Origin: an uncultured Anaerotruncus sp.
Lineage (GTDB): Bacteria; Bacillota; Clostridia; Oscillospirales; Ruminococcaceae
NCBI RefSeq assembly: GCF_902490045.1
Contig: NZ_CABUCJ010000002.1
Span: 1-56,602 of the forward strand
Direction of reading: 5' to 3'
DNA: 56,602 bases
Shown here: positions 42,473 through 50,694 of the stretch, piece after piece
Numbering within the stretch: position 1 is the stretch's first letter
Layout of the letters: every line of letters begins with the position of its first letter
The notes under the pieces: generated by a model
The model's database searches: none
Seen by the model: the letters and a program-made list of their open reading frames with translations, nothing else
Told to the model about the DNA's origin: nothing
Translations under genes and position numbers: made by a program

Positions 42473-42901
42473 TTACAGTGTCCACGCCTGCGGCTTCTGC
42501 GCGGCATGCGTATGCTCCGCGCCACGGAACACGCGGCATCTGGTGAGCGCTTTACGGCCAATGACCGTGTCGGGGACCATGCCCTTGACGGCGAGCGTCA
42601 TCGCCAGCTCAGGGCGCTCCTTCATCAGCTTGCTGTACTGGACCTCCTTGAGGCCGCCGATCCAGCCGCTGTGACGGCGATACATCTTCTGATCGAGCTT
42701 CTTGCCGGTCAGGACGGCCTTCTCCGCGTTGATGATGATCACATGATCACCGCAGTCGCAGTTGGGCGCGAAGATGGGTTTATGTTTTCCGCGAAGGATC
42801 GACGCTGCAACGGCAGCGGTGCGCCCCAGCGGCTTGTCGGCAGCATCGAGGATATACCACTTGCGGGTAATTTCTGCTACCTTCGGCATAGTTGTAGACA
42901 T
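42473..42901 (-). CDS. rplM: 50S ribosomal protein L13
   Basis: 142 residues. L13 phrases: WYILDAADKPLGRTAA, FAPNCDCGDHVIIINAEK and YRRHSGWIGGLKEVQY. An early assembly protein of the large subunit. First gene of the rplM-rpsI operon, driven by a perfect consensus promoter about 55 bp upstream. Confidence 0.98.
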   Translation of the reverse strand: MSTTMPKVAEITRKWYILDAADKPLGRTAAVAASILRGKHKPIFAPNCDCGDHVIIINAEKAVLTGKKLDQKMYRRHSGWIGGLKEVQYSKLMKERPELAMTLAVKGMVPDTVIGRKALTRCRVFRGAEHTHAAQKPQAWTL

Positions 42902-42957
42902 ACCTTTTCCTCCAATATTCTTCTTCTAAATCCGGTTTGCATTTCGCGACAATTTGT

Positions 42958-42986
42958 ATTATAACCCGCGCCCCGCGCCATGTCAA
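42958..42986 (-). promoter_or_regulatory. rplM-rpsI promoter
   Basis: Reading leftward, TTGACA (42986-42981), 17 bp, TATAAT (42963-42958): perfect consensus. Confidence 0.88.
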
Positions 42987-43103
42987 CACTTTTTTGCGGG
43001 TTTTTTAATTTACAAATGACACTCTCTGTTTTTCGCCTGTTTTCTCTTTGGTTCTCCCGCATCCTCCGGATGCAAATCACATTTTCCGAAGGCCGGTCGA
43101 CGC

Positions 43104-43292
43104 TCACATCACCTCGCTCTGCCTGGGGATGATGATCGCAGCGATGATGTAGGCGATGAGGCCGGGCCCCATCAGGGAGATCAGCACCCACCCCAGGCGG
43201 ACGAGCGTCGGGTCGATGCCGAAATAGTCCCCCAGCCCGCCGCACACCCCGGCGAGCATGCTGTTGGTTTCCGAACGGTAGAGCTTTTTCAT
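43104..43292 (-). CDS. PspC domain-containing small membrane protein
   Basis: 62 residues: the PspC phrase LYRSETNSMLAGVCGGLGDYFGIDPTLVRLGW, then a membrane segment (LISLMGPGLIAYIIAAIIIP). In enterobacteria PspC takes part in the envelope-stress response; the short single-domain forms of Firmicutes are poorly understood. AGGAGG lies before the start. It stands alone, between rplM and a methyltransferase gene. Confidence 0.92.
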   Translation of the reverse strand: MKKLYRSETNSMLAGVCGGLGDYFGIDPTLVRLGWVLISLMGPGLIAYIIAAIIIPRQSEVM

Positions 43293-43354
43293 GGCTTCCT
43301 CCTTACTTCCCCGGTACGCCGGGGCGGCAGATTCCTTCCGGCGCGGCCGCGCCG

Positions 43355-44572
43355 TCAGATGATTTGGAAGAGGTAAAACTTCAGATAGTCGGTCTCCGGG
43401 ACGTTCCAGAGCACGGGGTGGTCGGGCGACTGCTGGCGCGCCTCGATCTGCCGCAGCTGCACCCCCGCGTCGTGCGCGGCGGCGGCCAGCATCCGCCGGA
43501 AGCGGCCGTCGATCATGAAGTGGGAGCAGGAGCAGGTCGCGAGGTAGCCGCCGCGCGGCAGCAGCTTCATCGCGCGCAGGTTGATCTCCTTATAGCCGCG
43601 CTCCGCGCGGTCCACCGTTTTGCGGCTCTTGGTGAAGGCGGGCGGGTCAAGGATGATGAAGTCGTACTTCTCCGCGCCGCCCTCCAGCGCGGGCAGCAGG
43701 TCGAAGACGTTCGCCTCCTTCGTTTCGACGATCCCCTCCAGCCCGTTGCGGCGGGCGTTTTCCGCCGCGAGGGCCACCGCGTCGGCCGAGACGTCCACCG
43801 CGCAGACGTGCGCCGCGCCGCCCGCCGCCGCGTTGAGCGCGAAGGAGCCGGTGTGGGTGAAGCAGTCGAGCACCCGGCGGCCGCGCGCGAGCTTCGCCAC
43901 CGCCCGCCGGTTGTACTTCTGGTCGAGGAAAAAGCCGGTCTTCTGCCCGTTTTCAAAGTCCACGCCGTAGACGATGCCGTTTTCGGTAATCTCGGTGCGG
44001 GCCGGGCCGCCGTCGCCGCCGTACCAGCCCTTGCCCTGCGCGAGTCCCTCGAGCTCGCGGATGGCGGCGTCGTTGCGCTCGTAGACGCCGCGGACGGCCT
44101 GCCCGTCACGCTCGAGCACCTTTTTGAGCAGCGGGAACAGGACGGGCTTGAGCCGCTCGATTCCCGCCGAGAGCGTCTGCGTCACGAGCACGTCCCCAAA
44201 GCGGTCGACCGTGAGTCCGGGGAACTGGTCCGCCTCCCCGAAGATCACCCGGCAGCAGGAGGCGTCCTCCCCCATCACCGTCTTGCGGTAGTCCCACGCC
44301 CAGCGGATCCGCCGCTCCCAGAACGCCTCGTCGAATCTGTCGTTGGCGTTGCGGGAGAGGATGCGCACGCGGATTTTGGATTTTTCGCTCACAAAGCCCG
44401 TCCCGAGGTAGGCTCCCCTGTCGCTCACCACATCGACCAGGCCGCCGTTTTCATAGCCGCCCTCGATGCCGGTGATCTCGGTGTCGTAGACCCACGGATG
44501 GCCTTCCTCGATCGATTTCTGCGCCTTGCGCGTGACCGCCGCCCGGGCATATTCCCTGTTTTGCTTCATCAT
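43355..44572 (-). CDS. Class I rRNA methyltransferase (RlmI/YwbD-like)
   Basis: 405 residues. N-terminal PUA-like domain (about 8-75, with GHPWVYDTEI), a middle domain, then a Rossmann methyltransferase fold (about 185-405): SAM loop VLDCFTHTGSFALNAA, acidic residue in VCAVDVSADAV, and catalytic-loop FIILDPPAFTKSR. Relatives methylate a cytosine at C5 of 23S rRNA. The Shine-Dalgarno GGAG fits ATG 44569 slightly better than 44572. Confidence 0.9.
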   Translation of the reverse strand: MMKQNREYARAAVTRKAQKSIEEGHPWVYDTEITGIEGGYENGGLVDVVSDRGAYLGTGFVSEKSKIRVRILSRNANDRFDEAFWERRIRWAWDYRKTVMGEDASCCRVIFGEADQFPGLTVDRFGDVLVTQTLSAGIERLKPVLFPLLKKVLERDGQAVRGVYERNDAAIRELEGLAQGKGWYGGDGGPARTEITENGIVYGVDFENGQKTGFFLDQKYNRRAVAKLARGRRVLDCFTHTGSFALNAAAGGAAHVCAVDVSADAVALAAENARRNGLEGIVETKEANVFDLLPALEGGAEKYDFIILDPPAFTKSRKTVDRAERGYKEINLRAMKLLPRGGYLATCSCSHFMIDGRFRRMLAAAAHDAGVQLRQIEARQQSPDHPVLWNVPETDYLKFYLFQII

Positions 44573-44591
44573 TTACTCCAATCAGTATATT

Positions 44592-45209
44592 CTATATATT
44601 TATTCTCTGTATGTAATAGCTTTCATCCGGGTCTCCGTAGTGCAGCATAACGGTATGGCAGTCCTCCGGCACCGCGAAAAAGAGCTGCCCCGAAGTCACC
44701 GTCCGGTCGGTATCGCGCATCCCGTCCACGTCGAGCAGGGCAAACGGGGCGGGCAGATCCGTGCCGTAGGGCCACAGCGAACGCCCGCCGTCCTGCCCCA
44801 CCCGCACGAAGGGGGGCTGGAAGAACTCCCGCCCGAACGCGTCCGCGTCGGTGACCTCGGCGGTAAAGTCGATAAAGACCGCCTTTTCGCCCGGCATCAG
44901 CAGATTTTCCAGCCCGGCGGAACCGGCCGGACCGGCAAAATTGACCGTCAGCGTCACGCCCTTCGACGCGCCGAGCTCCGTCCCATAGGCAAAGCTCGCA
45001 AGCGCCGAAAGGTCCGCCGCGGGCGCGGCGGAGGGCTCCGGGCCGGGCTCTTCCCACACGCCGGGGACAGACGCTTCATCCCCAGGCATCCCGTCCGCCG
45101 AGGACGGATCGGGCGTTTCCCAGCCGTCCCACCCGTCCGGCGCTTCAAACGGGGCGGCCGCCTCCCGTTCCGCGCGCGCCGCGAGCGAGGCCGCGGTCGA
45201 GGCGGCCAT
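44592..45209 (-). pseudogene. C-terminal part of zinc-ribbon protein, probably frameshifted
   Basis: 205 codons from an ATG at 45209, lacking any convincing ribosome-binding site. After an Ala/Glu/Pro-rich linker (about 1-65) comes a beta-rich extracellular-type domain (about 70-205) resembling DUF4352-like domains: GVTLTVNFAGPAGS, GEKAVFIDFTAEVTDADAF and a C-terminal VMLHYGDPDESYYIQ. It lies in the +1 frame relative to the upstream zinc-ribbon/membrane segment. Removing one G from the GGG at 45210-45212 would join the two into one protein of about 311 residues. Confidence 0.65.
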
Positions 45210-45540
45210 CCCGCCGTGCTCCGCCGGCCACGCCGCCGATCACCATAAACAACAGCAGCGCGCCGATTCCCGCCGCGATCTTCCAGCGGCCGGAACGCCT
45301 CTCCTCCGGGCTGGAGGGCGCCGTGTAGGTCGTCCATCCGGGCGGCGGCGTTCCCGGGGCCCTCTCCGGCTGGCGGTAGGTCTGCCAGCCCCGCCGGAGC
45401 TGCGGGTCCGCCGCCCCGGCATGCCGCGCGGGAGTCCCGTCCGCCGCCCGGGGAGGCTGGTTGTGGGCCCCGCATCTGGGGCAGAGCTCCTCCCTGTCGT
45501 AGTCATAGGCCTTTCCGCAGGAACCGCAGGTTATTTTCAT
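45145..45540 (-). pseudogene. N-terminal zinc-ribbon and membrane segment, probably frameshifted
   Basis: 131 codons. Zinc ribbon with two Cys pairs (CGSCGKAYDY and LCPRCG, residues 5-24), a Pro/Arg-rich linker, then a membrane helix (WKIAAGIGALLLFMVIGGV, about 86-104). After residue about 107 the reading becomes Arg/Gly-rich and looks out of frame. It continues sensibly only in the frame of the downstream fragment. Zinc ribbon, membrane helix and outer domain together would be a typical membrane-anchored protein of Firmicutes. A sequencing error is as likely as real decay. Confidence 0.65.
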
Positions 45541-45625
45541 CGGGCTTCCTCCGTCCGCGCGCCCACCGGCGCGCTGAAAATTGAATCCGCTTCCTTACCG
45601 ATTATAACACACGCGGGGAAAATAG

Positions 45626-45661
45626 AAAAAGAACAGAAAGGGGACGGATTTCTCCGTCCCC
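45626..45661 (-). terminator. Rho-independent terminator after aspS
   Basis: On the minus strand GGGGACGGA pairs with TCCGTCCCC, followed by TTTCTGTTCTTTTT. Confidence 0.88.
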
Positions 45662-45668
45662 CGCGGCT

Positions 45669-47462
45669 TTATTCCGCCTCTTCGCGCGCGGTCACCGCGA
45701 TCGACAGCTCCCGCAGGCTCTTCTCGTCCACCTCGGCGGGGCACTGGGTCATCAGCTCGCTCGCGTTCTGCACCTTCGGGAAGGCCATCACGTCGCGGAT
45801 GGAGGGTTTCCCGAGCATCAGCATCACCAGCCGGTCGAGGCCGTAGGCCATGCCGCCGTGGGGCGGCGCGCCGTATTTAAAGGCGTCGATCAGGTAGCCG
45901 AACTTGGCGCGGGCGCTCTCCTCCGAGAAGCCGAGCGCCTCGAACATCCGCTCCTGCAGCTCGGGGGTGTTGATCCGGATCGAGCCGCCGCCCACCTCGC
46001 AGCCGTTGAGCACCATGTCATAGGCGCGCGCGTGGCAGGCGCCCGGGTCGCTCTCGAGCTTGTCGATGTCCTCGAACGCCGGATGGGTGAAGGGATGGTG
46101 CTTGGCTACATACCGGCCCTCCTCCTCGCTGTATTCAAAGAGCGGGAATTCGGTCACCCACAGGAAGTTGAATTTCCCCTCGGGGATGAGGCCGAGGCGG
46201 TTTGCCAGCTCGACGCGCAGCGCGCCGAGGCTGTCGAACACCGTCTGGTTATTGCCGTCCGCCACGATGAGCAGGACGTCCCCCTTCTCCGCGCCGAGCC
46301 GTCCGCGGATCGCCTCTTTTTCGGCGTCGGTGAGGAATTTCTCATAGGAGGAGGTCTCCGCGTCGTGGGTCAGGCGGGTGTAGGCGAGGCCCCCCGCGCG
46401 GTAGGCCTTCACAAAGTCGACGAGCTTGTCGATCTCCTTGCGGGAGAGGCGGTCGGCCGCGCCCTTGACGTTGAGGGCGCGCACGCTGCCGCCCGCCTCG
46501 AGCGCGCCCTTGAACACCTTGAATTCACAGCCGGCGAGCAGGTCGGAGAGGTTGCAGAGCTCCATGCCGAAGCGGGTGTCCGGCTTATCCGAGCCGAACC
46601 GCTCCATCGCCTCGTCGTAGGGCATCCGCAGGAAGGGGGTGGGGATTTCGACGCCGAGCACCTCCTTGAAGACATGGGCCATGAAGCCCTCGTTGACCGT
46701 CATGACGTCCTCCTCGTCGACGAAGGACATCTCCAGGTCGATCTGGGTGAACTCGGGCTGGCGGTCGGCGCGCAGGTCCTCGTCGCGGAAGCAGCGCGCG
46801 ATCTGCATGTAGCGGTCGCAGCCCGCCAGCATGAGCAGCTGCTTATACTGCTGGGGAGACTGGGGCAGCGCATAAAAGCAGCCCGGGTGCACCCGGCTGG
46901 GCACGAGGTAATCGCGCGCGCCCTCGGGGGTGGATTTGATGAGGGCGGGCGTCTCGATCTCGAGGAAGCCGTTGCGGTCGTAGTAGTCGTGCGCCGCCTT
47001 GACGATCCTGTGGCGCATCAGAATCGCGTGCTGCATCTCGCTGCGGCGCAGGTCGAGGTAGCGGTATTTGAGCCGCAGCTCCTCCTTGACGTTCGTCCTG
47101 TCGGTGATCTCGAAGGGCGGGGTCTGCGCCTTCGCGAGGATGCGCAGGTCGCTGACGTAGAGCTCGACCTCGCCGGTGGGCAGGTCGGGGTTGACCGACT
47201 CGCGGCGGCGGACGGTGCCCTTCGCCATCAGCACGAATTCCGACCGCACCGTCTGCGCCCTGGCGCGCAGCGCCGCGTCGGTCCGGTCGTCGAAGGCGAG
47301 CTGCACGATCCCCGTGCGGTCCCGCAGGTCGATGAAGACGAGCATCCCCTTGTCGCGCGCGCGCTGCACCCAGCCGCAGGCGACCGCTTCCTTCCCGATG
47401 TCTTCCGCGGTGAATTCTCCGCAGTATTTGGTGCGTTTCAGTCCCTGCATGGTATCCATCAT
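45669..47462 (-). CDS. aspS: Aspartate-tRNA ligase
   Basis: 597 residues, the bacterial-type length. N-terminal OB-fold anticodon domain (about 15-110, CGWVQRARDKGMLVFIDLRD), class II catalytic core (RYLDLRR, CFRDEDLRADRQPEFTQID as motif 2, and the C-terminal GLDRLVMLMLG motif 3), and the bacterial GAD insertion (about 290-420). It charges tRNA-Asp, or both tRNA-Asp and tRNA-Asn in non-discriminating forms. ATG 47462 or 47459 could be the start (GAGGG upstream). It follows hisS by 17 bp; an upstream T-box has an apparent Asp codon. Confidence 0.97.
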   Translation of the reverse strand: MMDTMQGLKRTKYCGEFTAEDIGKEAVACGWVQRARDKGMLVFIDLRDRTGIVQLAFDDRTDAALRARAQTVRSEFVLMAKGTVRRRESVNPDLPTGEVELYVSDLRILAKAQTPPFEITDRTNVKEELRLKYRYLDLRRSEMQHAILMRHRIVKAAHDYYDRNGFLEIETPALIKSTPEGARDYLVPSRVHPGCFYALPQSPQQYKQLLMLAGCDRYMQIARCFRDEDLRADRQPEFTQIDLEMSFVDEEDVMTVNEGFMAHVFKEVLGVEIPTPFLRMPYDEAMERFGSDKPDTRFGMELCNLSDLLAGCEFKVFKGALEAGGSVRALNVKGAADRLSRKEIDKLVDFVKAYRAGGLAYTRLTHDAETSSYEKFLTDAEKEAIRGRLGAEKGDVLLIVADGNNQTVFDSLGALRVELANRLGLIPEGKFNFLWVTEFPLFEYSEEEGRYVAKHHPFTHPAFEDIDKLESDPGACHARAYDMVLNGCEVGGGSIRINTPELQERMFEALGFSEESARAKFGYLIDAFKYGAPPHGGMAYGLDRLVMLMLGKPSIRDVMAFPKVQNASELMTQCPAEVDEKSLRELSIAVTAREEAE

Positions 47463-47479
47463 TGATCCCTCGTTCCTCA

Positions 47480-48793
47480 TTATTCCGGCATGCCGTCCGG
47501 CGCGGCGTCGATCACCGCGTCGAGCATGTTGTGGTAGACGTATTTGAGAAGGCCCTCCGCGTCGAGCGGCACCTCGGCCGCCTCGCCGGTGTCCATCCGC
47601 TTGACGCGGGCCCTGCCCTCCGCCAGTTCGTTGTCCCCGATGATGCAGCTCAGCTTCGCGCCGAGCTTGTCCGCGTATTTCATCTGCGCCTTGACGCTGC
47701 GCCCCACGGTGTCGCACTCGGCCCAGAACCCCTCGGCGCGCAGGCCGGCGGCGAGCTCCACCGCCTTGAGGGAGGCCGCCTCCCCCATGCTGCCGATGTA
47801 GATCGTGCAGTTCCGCTCGGGCGGGAATTCGCAGCCCTGCTGCTCCATGACGAGCAGCAGCCGCTCGAGTCCCATCGCAAAGCCGACCGACGGGGTGGGC
47901 GCGCCGCCCAGCAGCTCGATCAGCCCGTCGTACCGCCCGCCGCCGCAGACGGTGCCCTGCGCGCCGATGCCGGTCGCGACGAACTCGAAGACGGTGCGGG
48001 TGTAGTAGTCGAGCCCGCGCACGATCGTCGGGTTGACGGTATATGCGATGCCCATCGCGTCGAGATCCTTCTTGAGGCCCTCGAAGTGGGCGCGGCAGTC
48101 GTCACAGATGTAGTCGAGCACCCTGGGCGCGTCCTTTGCGATCTCCGCGCAGACGGGGCTCTTGCAGTCGAGGATGCGCATCGGGTTGCGTTCGAGCCGG
48201 CCGCGGCAGGTCTCGCACAGCTCGCCGATGTGGGCGGCGAAGTAGGCCTTCAGCGCCTCGTGGTATCTGGCGCGGCACTCCGGGCAGCCGATCGAGTTGA
48301 GCTCCAGCCGCAGCCCGGTGACGCCGAGCGCGTCGAAGACCGCCTTCGCCACGCCGATCACCTGCGCGTCCGCCACATGGGAGGCCGCGCCCGCCATCTC
48401 GACGCCGAACTGGTGGAATTCCCGCAGGCGGCCCGCCTGCGGCTTCTCGTACCGGAAGCAGTTCACGAGATAGCAGAGCTTGAGCGGCAGCGCGCCGCCG
48501 AGCATCCCGTTTTGCAGGATCGCCCGCATGACCCCCGCGGTCCCCTCGGGGCGCAGGGTGATCGAACGGCCCGCCTTGTCGTTGAAGGTGTACATCTCTT
48601 TCTGCACCACGTCGGTGGTGTCCCCCACCGAGCGGCTGAACAGCTCGGTGTGCTCGAAGGTGGGGATGCGGATCTCCCCAAAGCCCCACAGCGCCGCGAC
48701 GTCCCGCGCCGTCTCCTCAAGATACTGCCACTTGCCGCTCGCGGCCGGCAGCACGTCCTGTGTGCCGCGCGGCGCGCTCGTCAGATATGCCAT
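47480..48793 (-). CDS. hisS: Histidine-tRNA ligase
   Basis: 437 residues. Class II aaRS motifs: GTQDVLPAASGKWQYLE near the N-terminus, TLRPEGTAGVMRA and CFRYEKPQAGRLREFHQFGVE (motif 2), histidine-binding VRGLDYYTRTVFEF and motif 3 SVGFAMGLERLLL. The insertion has four Cys-rich sites (GCPEC, LCETC, DCKSPVC and CDDC), a zinc-ribbon-like feature common in clostridial HisS. First of the hisS-aspS pair, with its own promoter. Confidence 0.97.
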   Translation of the reverse strand: MAYLTSAPRGTQDVLPAASGKWQYLEETARDVAALWGFGEIRIPTFEHTELFSRSVGDTTDVVQKEMYTFNDKAGRSITLRPEGTAGVMRAILQNGMLGGALPLKLCYLVNCFRYEKPQAGRLREFHQFGVEMAGAASHVADAQVIGVAKAVFDALGVTGLRLELNSIGCPECRARYHEALKAYFAAHIGELCETCRGRLERNPMRILDCKSPVCAEIAKDAPRVLDYICDDCRAHFEGLKKDLDAMGIAYTVNPTIVRGLDYYTRTVFEFVATGIGAQGTVCGGGRYDGLIELLGGAPTPSVGFAMGLERLLLVMEQQGCEFPPERNCTIYIGSMGEAASLKAVELAAGLRAEGFWAECDTVGRSVKAQMKYADKLGAKLSCIIGDNELAEGRARVKRMDTGEAAEVPLDAEGLLKYVYHNMLDAVIDAAPDGMPE

Positions 48794-48876
48794 TGCGTTT
48801 CCTCCTCAGATAGACGTCCTTTTATCCAGATCATTGCCCGCATCCGGGCGGCTGAATCCGTCGAAACCTCCGTAAC

Positions 48877-48906
48877 ATCATAATACGCCCCGGCGCGGCC
48901 TGTCAA
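48877..48906 (-). promoter_or_regulatory. hisS-aspS promoter
   Basis: Reading leftward, TTGACA (48906-48901), 18 bp, TATGAT (48882-48877), about 85 bp before hisS. It lies downstream of the T-box, so hisS-aspS may have both a regulated and an unregulated transcript. Confidence 0.72.
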
Positions 48907-48930
48907 GCAAAATCCGCGCCCCGCGCGCAT

Positions 48931-49140
48931 TTACTTCCGCTTTCGGCCGGACAGGAAAAAGATAGCGAAGGCGACGAGCCCCGCCACCAGAAAGTAGAGG
49001 GCGCAGTGCAGCGCCAGCGGCGGCCAGGTATCGTTATAGAGCTGCGGCGCCGCCAGCCTGGGCAGCAGCGCGCCGCCCAGCATGATGCCGGTGCCGATTC
49101 CGAGCGCCCCCCTGAGCGCATGCCTAATCCGTCGGTCCAT
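48931..49140 (-). CDS. Small two-helix membrane protein behind a T-box
   Basis: 69 residues. Two hydrophobic segments (about 11-27, ALGIGTGIMLGGALLP; and 42-62, LALHCALYFLVAGLVAFAIFF) and a basic tail SGRKRK. I do not recognise a family. It starts about 25 bp after the T-box terminator and is the first gene under T-box control; hisS lies 137 bp further on. GGGGAGG lies about 6 bases before the ATG. Confidence 0.7.
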   Translation of the reverse strand: MDRRIRHALRGALGIGTGIMLGGALLPRLAAPQLYNDTWPPLALHCALYFLVAGLVAFAIFFLSGRKRK

Positions 49141-49163
49141 CCGGAAGCCTCCCCTTCAAAAAT

Positions 49164-49405
49164 GAAAAACCCCGTCCCGGCTGCACGGCGATGCCGTACA
49201 AAGGGACGAGGTTGTGCCGCGCGGTGCCACCCTTGTTGGGCGCGAAAGCGCCCCGCTCAAACCCCTTTAACGCAGGGGGACACGCGCCTTGCGGCGGGCT
49301 CCGCGGGCGTCTTCTCCGCGGATTTCCGACGTGGGCGCCTCTCACCGGCCGCGCCCTCTCTGTCCGTCCGTCCGCGGGTACTCCTCCCGCATCAGCGCCT
49401 GTTCT
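49164..49405 (-). promoter_or_regulatory. T-box riboswitch leader, probable tRNA-Asp specificity
   Basis: On the minus strand: AGTA and AGAGAG elements of stem I, a candidate specifier GAC (Asp, 49311-49309) in the context GAAGACGCCCGCGGAGC, the T-box AGGGTGGCACCGCG (49233-49220), and a terminator (CCTCGTCCC paired with GGGACGGGG, then TTTTT, 49211-49165). Uncharged tRNA pairs with specifier and T-box and prevents termination. The Asp reading matches aspS in the downstream cluster. The 5' boundary is approximate. Confidence 0.85.
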
Positions 49406-49418
49406 GGTATGGCGGCTC

Positions 49419-49826
49419 CTACCGCTTGGGGGGATTTACGATATTGCGCCAGTCGAGGTCGCCGCGCTCGAGCGCGTGGATGAGCGCCTCAGCGGTCGCG
49501 ATGTTGGTCGCAACGGGGATATTGTGCACGTCGCACAGGCGCAGAAGCCCCGCCTCGTCGGGCTCGCTGGGCTTCGCGCGGATCGGGTCGCGGAAAAAGA
49601 GCAGCAGGTCGATCTCGTTGCAGGCGATGCGCGCCGCGATCTGCTGGTCGCCGCCCTGCGCCCCGCCCAGGAAGCGGGATACCTCCAGCCCGGTCGCCTC
49701 GGCGACGAGCTTGCCGGTCGTACCGGTCGCGCAGATGTTGTGGCGGCTGAAGACGCCGCAGTAGGCGATGCAGAACTGGACCATCAGTTCCTTTTTGGAG
49801 TCGTGTGCGATCAATGCAATGTTCAT
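49419..49826 (-). CDS. mgsA: Methylglyoxal synthase
   Basis: 135 residues. It converts dihydroxyacetone phosphate to methylglyoxal, relieving phosphate-sugar build-up. Typical phrases: ALIAHDSKKELM at the N-terminus, GGAQGGDQQIAARI, FFRDPIRAKPSEPD and LCDVHNIPVATNIATAE, containing the catalytic Asp and His. It commonly follows the cell-shape cluster in Clostridia, as here. Its stop codon is 13 bp before the T-box leader. Confidence 0.96.
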   Translation of the reverse strand: MNIALIAHDSKKELMVQFCIAYCGVFSRHNICATGTTGKLVAEATGLEVSRFLGGAQGGDQQIAARIACNEIDLLLFFRDPIRAKPSEPDEAGLLRLCDVHNIPVATNIATAEALIHALERGDLDWRNIVNPPKR

Positions 49827-49946
49827 TGGCGTTCCTCCAAGCCCCTCGTCAGTTTATTTCTCTCTTCTCTGTAAACGGGCCGCCCTTCTTTCTCTCTGTA
49901 TGGCCGGGCGAAATCCAAATTCTGACAGTCTAAACCATCAAGATAC

Positions 49947-49976
49947 ATTATACCACCTATTGGACCAGTAAATCAA
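49947..49976 (-). promoter_or_regulatory. Candidate mgsA promoter
   Basis: Reading leftward, TTGATT (49976-49971), 18 bp, TATAAT (49952-49947). The -35 box lies inside the 3' end of the MinD-like gene. Confidence 0.65.
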
Positions 49977-50676
49977 TATAGTTCCCTAAAATCCTTTGTG
50001 CAAAATTATCAAATATTATTTTGGATACATTCGACAAATTGATATTTTCACCGATTGACACGGGGGTGACAAGCCCCTCGTCAAACGGGATCACCGCGAT
50101 AAGCTGCGCGCAGACCTGGTCGATCAGCCAGTCGAGGTCGGGGATGGGGCGCAGCTTCAGGAAGTCGCGCGCGAGCAGGTTGACGCACAGCCGGATATCC
50201 TCGACGCCCGCCGCGTCGAGCGAGTCGGACACCATCCGTCCCGCGCGCGCGGACACCGCGTCCGCGGCCGAGACAATCACCGCCCGGTCGGCGCTGGCCG
50301 CGAAGGCCGCCAGCCGCACCCGGTCGCCGCCGTCCGCCTCGATCAGGATGAAATCGAAATGCTCCTCCAGCGCCGCCCGCAGCTCCCGGCAGGCCGCGCC
50401 GTCGACGATCGGCTGCAAATCCAGCGGCGCGCAGAGCAGCCGGACGCCGCAGGCGTCCACCATCGCTTCCCCGAGCTCGCACCGCCGTTCGAGCGCGTCG
50501 GCCAGGTCGAAGACCACCCGGTCCTGCGCGCCGAGCAGCACGTCGAGGGAGCGGTGGGACCCCTCGATCAGCAGAACCTTTTTCCCGCAGGCGGCCAGCG
50601 CCGTCCCCAGATAGGCGCACACGGTCGATTTGCCCGCGCCGCCGCGCCCCGAGGTCACCAGAATCACCTGTGCCAT
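49957..50676 (-). CDS. Degenerate MinD/ParA-like P-loop ATPase
   Basis: 239 residues, shorter than MinD (about 265). The deviant Walker A of MinD (SGKGGVGKTT) reads SGRGGAGKST, so the signature Lys is Arg. The switch-I Asp pair is missing (LIEGSHRSLD where MinD has a DTD-type motif), and switch II reads LIEADGGD. The C-terminus ends in a helix that could bind membrane (KIIFDNFAQRILGNYIDLL). No minC, minE or rodA gene accompanies it. It probably folds as a MinD-type protein but may not cycle ATP normally. Confidence 0.8.
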   Translation of the reverse strand: MAQVILVTSGRGGAGKSTVCAYLGTALAACGKKVLLIEGSHRSLDVLLGAQDRVVFDLADALERRCELGEAMVDACGVRLLCAPLDLQPIVDGAACRELRAALEEHFDFILIEADGGDRVRLAAFAASADRAVIVSAADAVSARAGRMVSDSLDAAGVEDIRLCVNLLARDFLKLRPIPDLDWLIDQVCAQLIAVIPFDEGLVTPVSIGENINLSNVSKIIFDNFAQRILGNYIDLLVQ

Positions 50677-50694
50677 GCCGGTTCCTCCCTTTTG

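Noticed and set aside
42902..42957. Ribosomal protein L13-type autoregulatory leader
   Set aside because: The leader is only about 50 bases and I could not identify a conserved fold.
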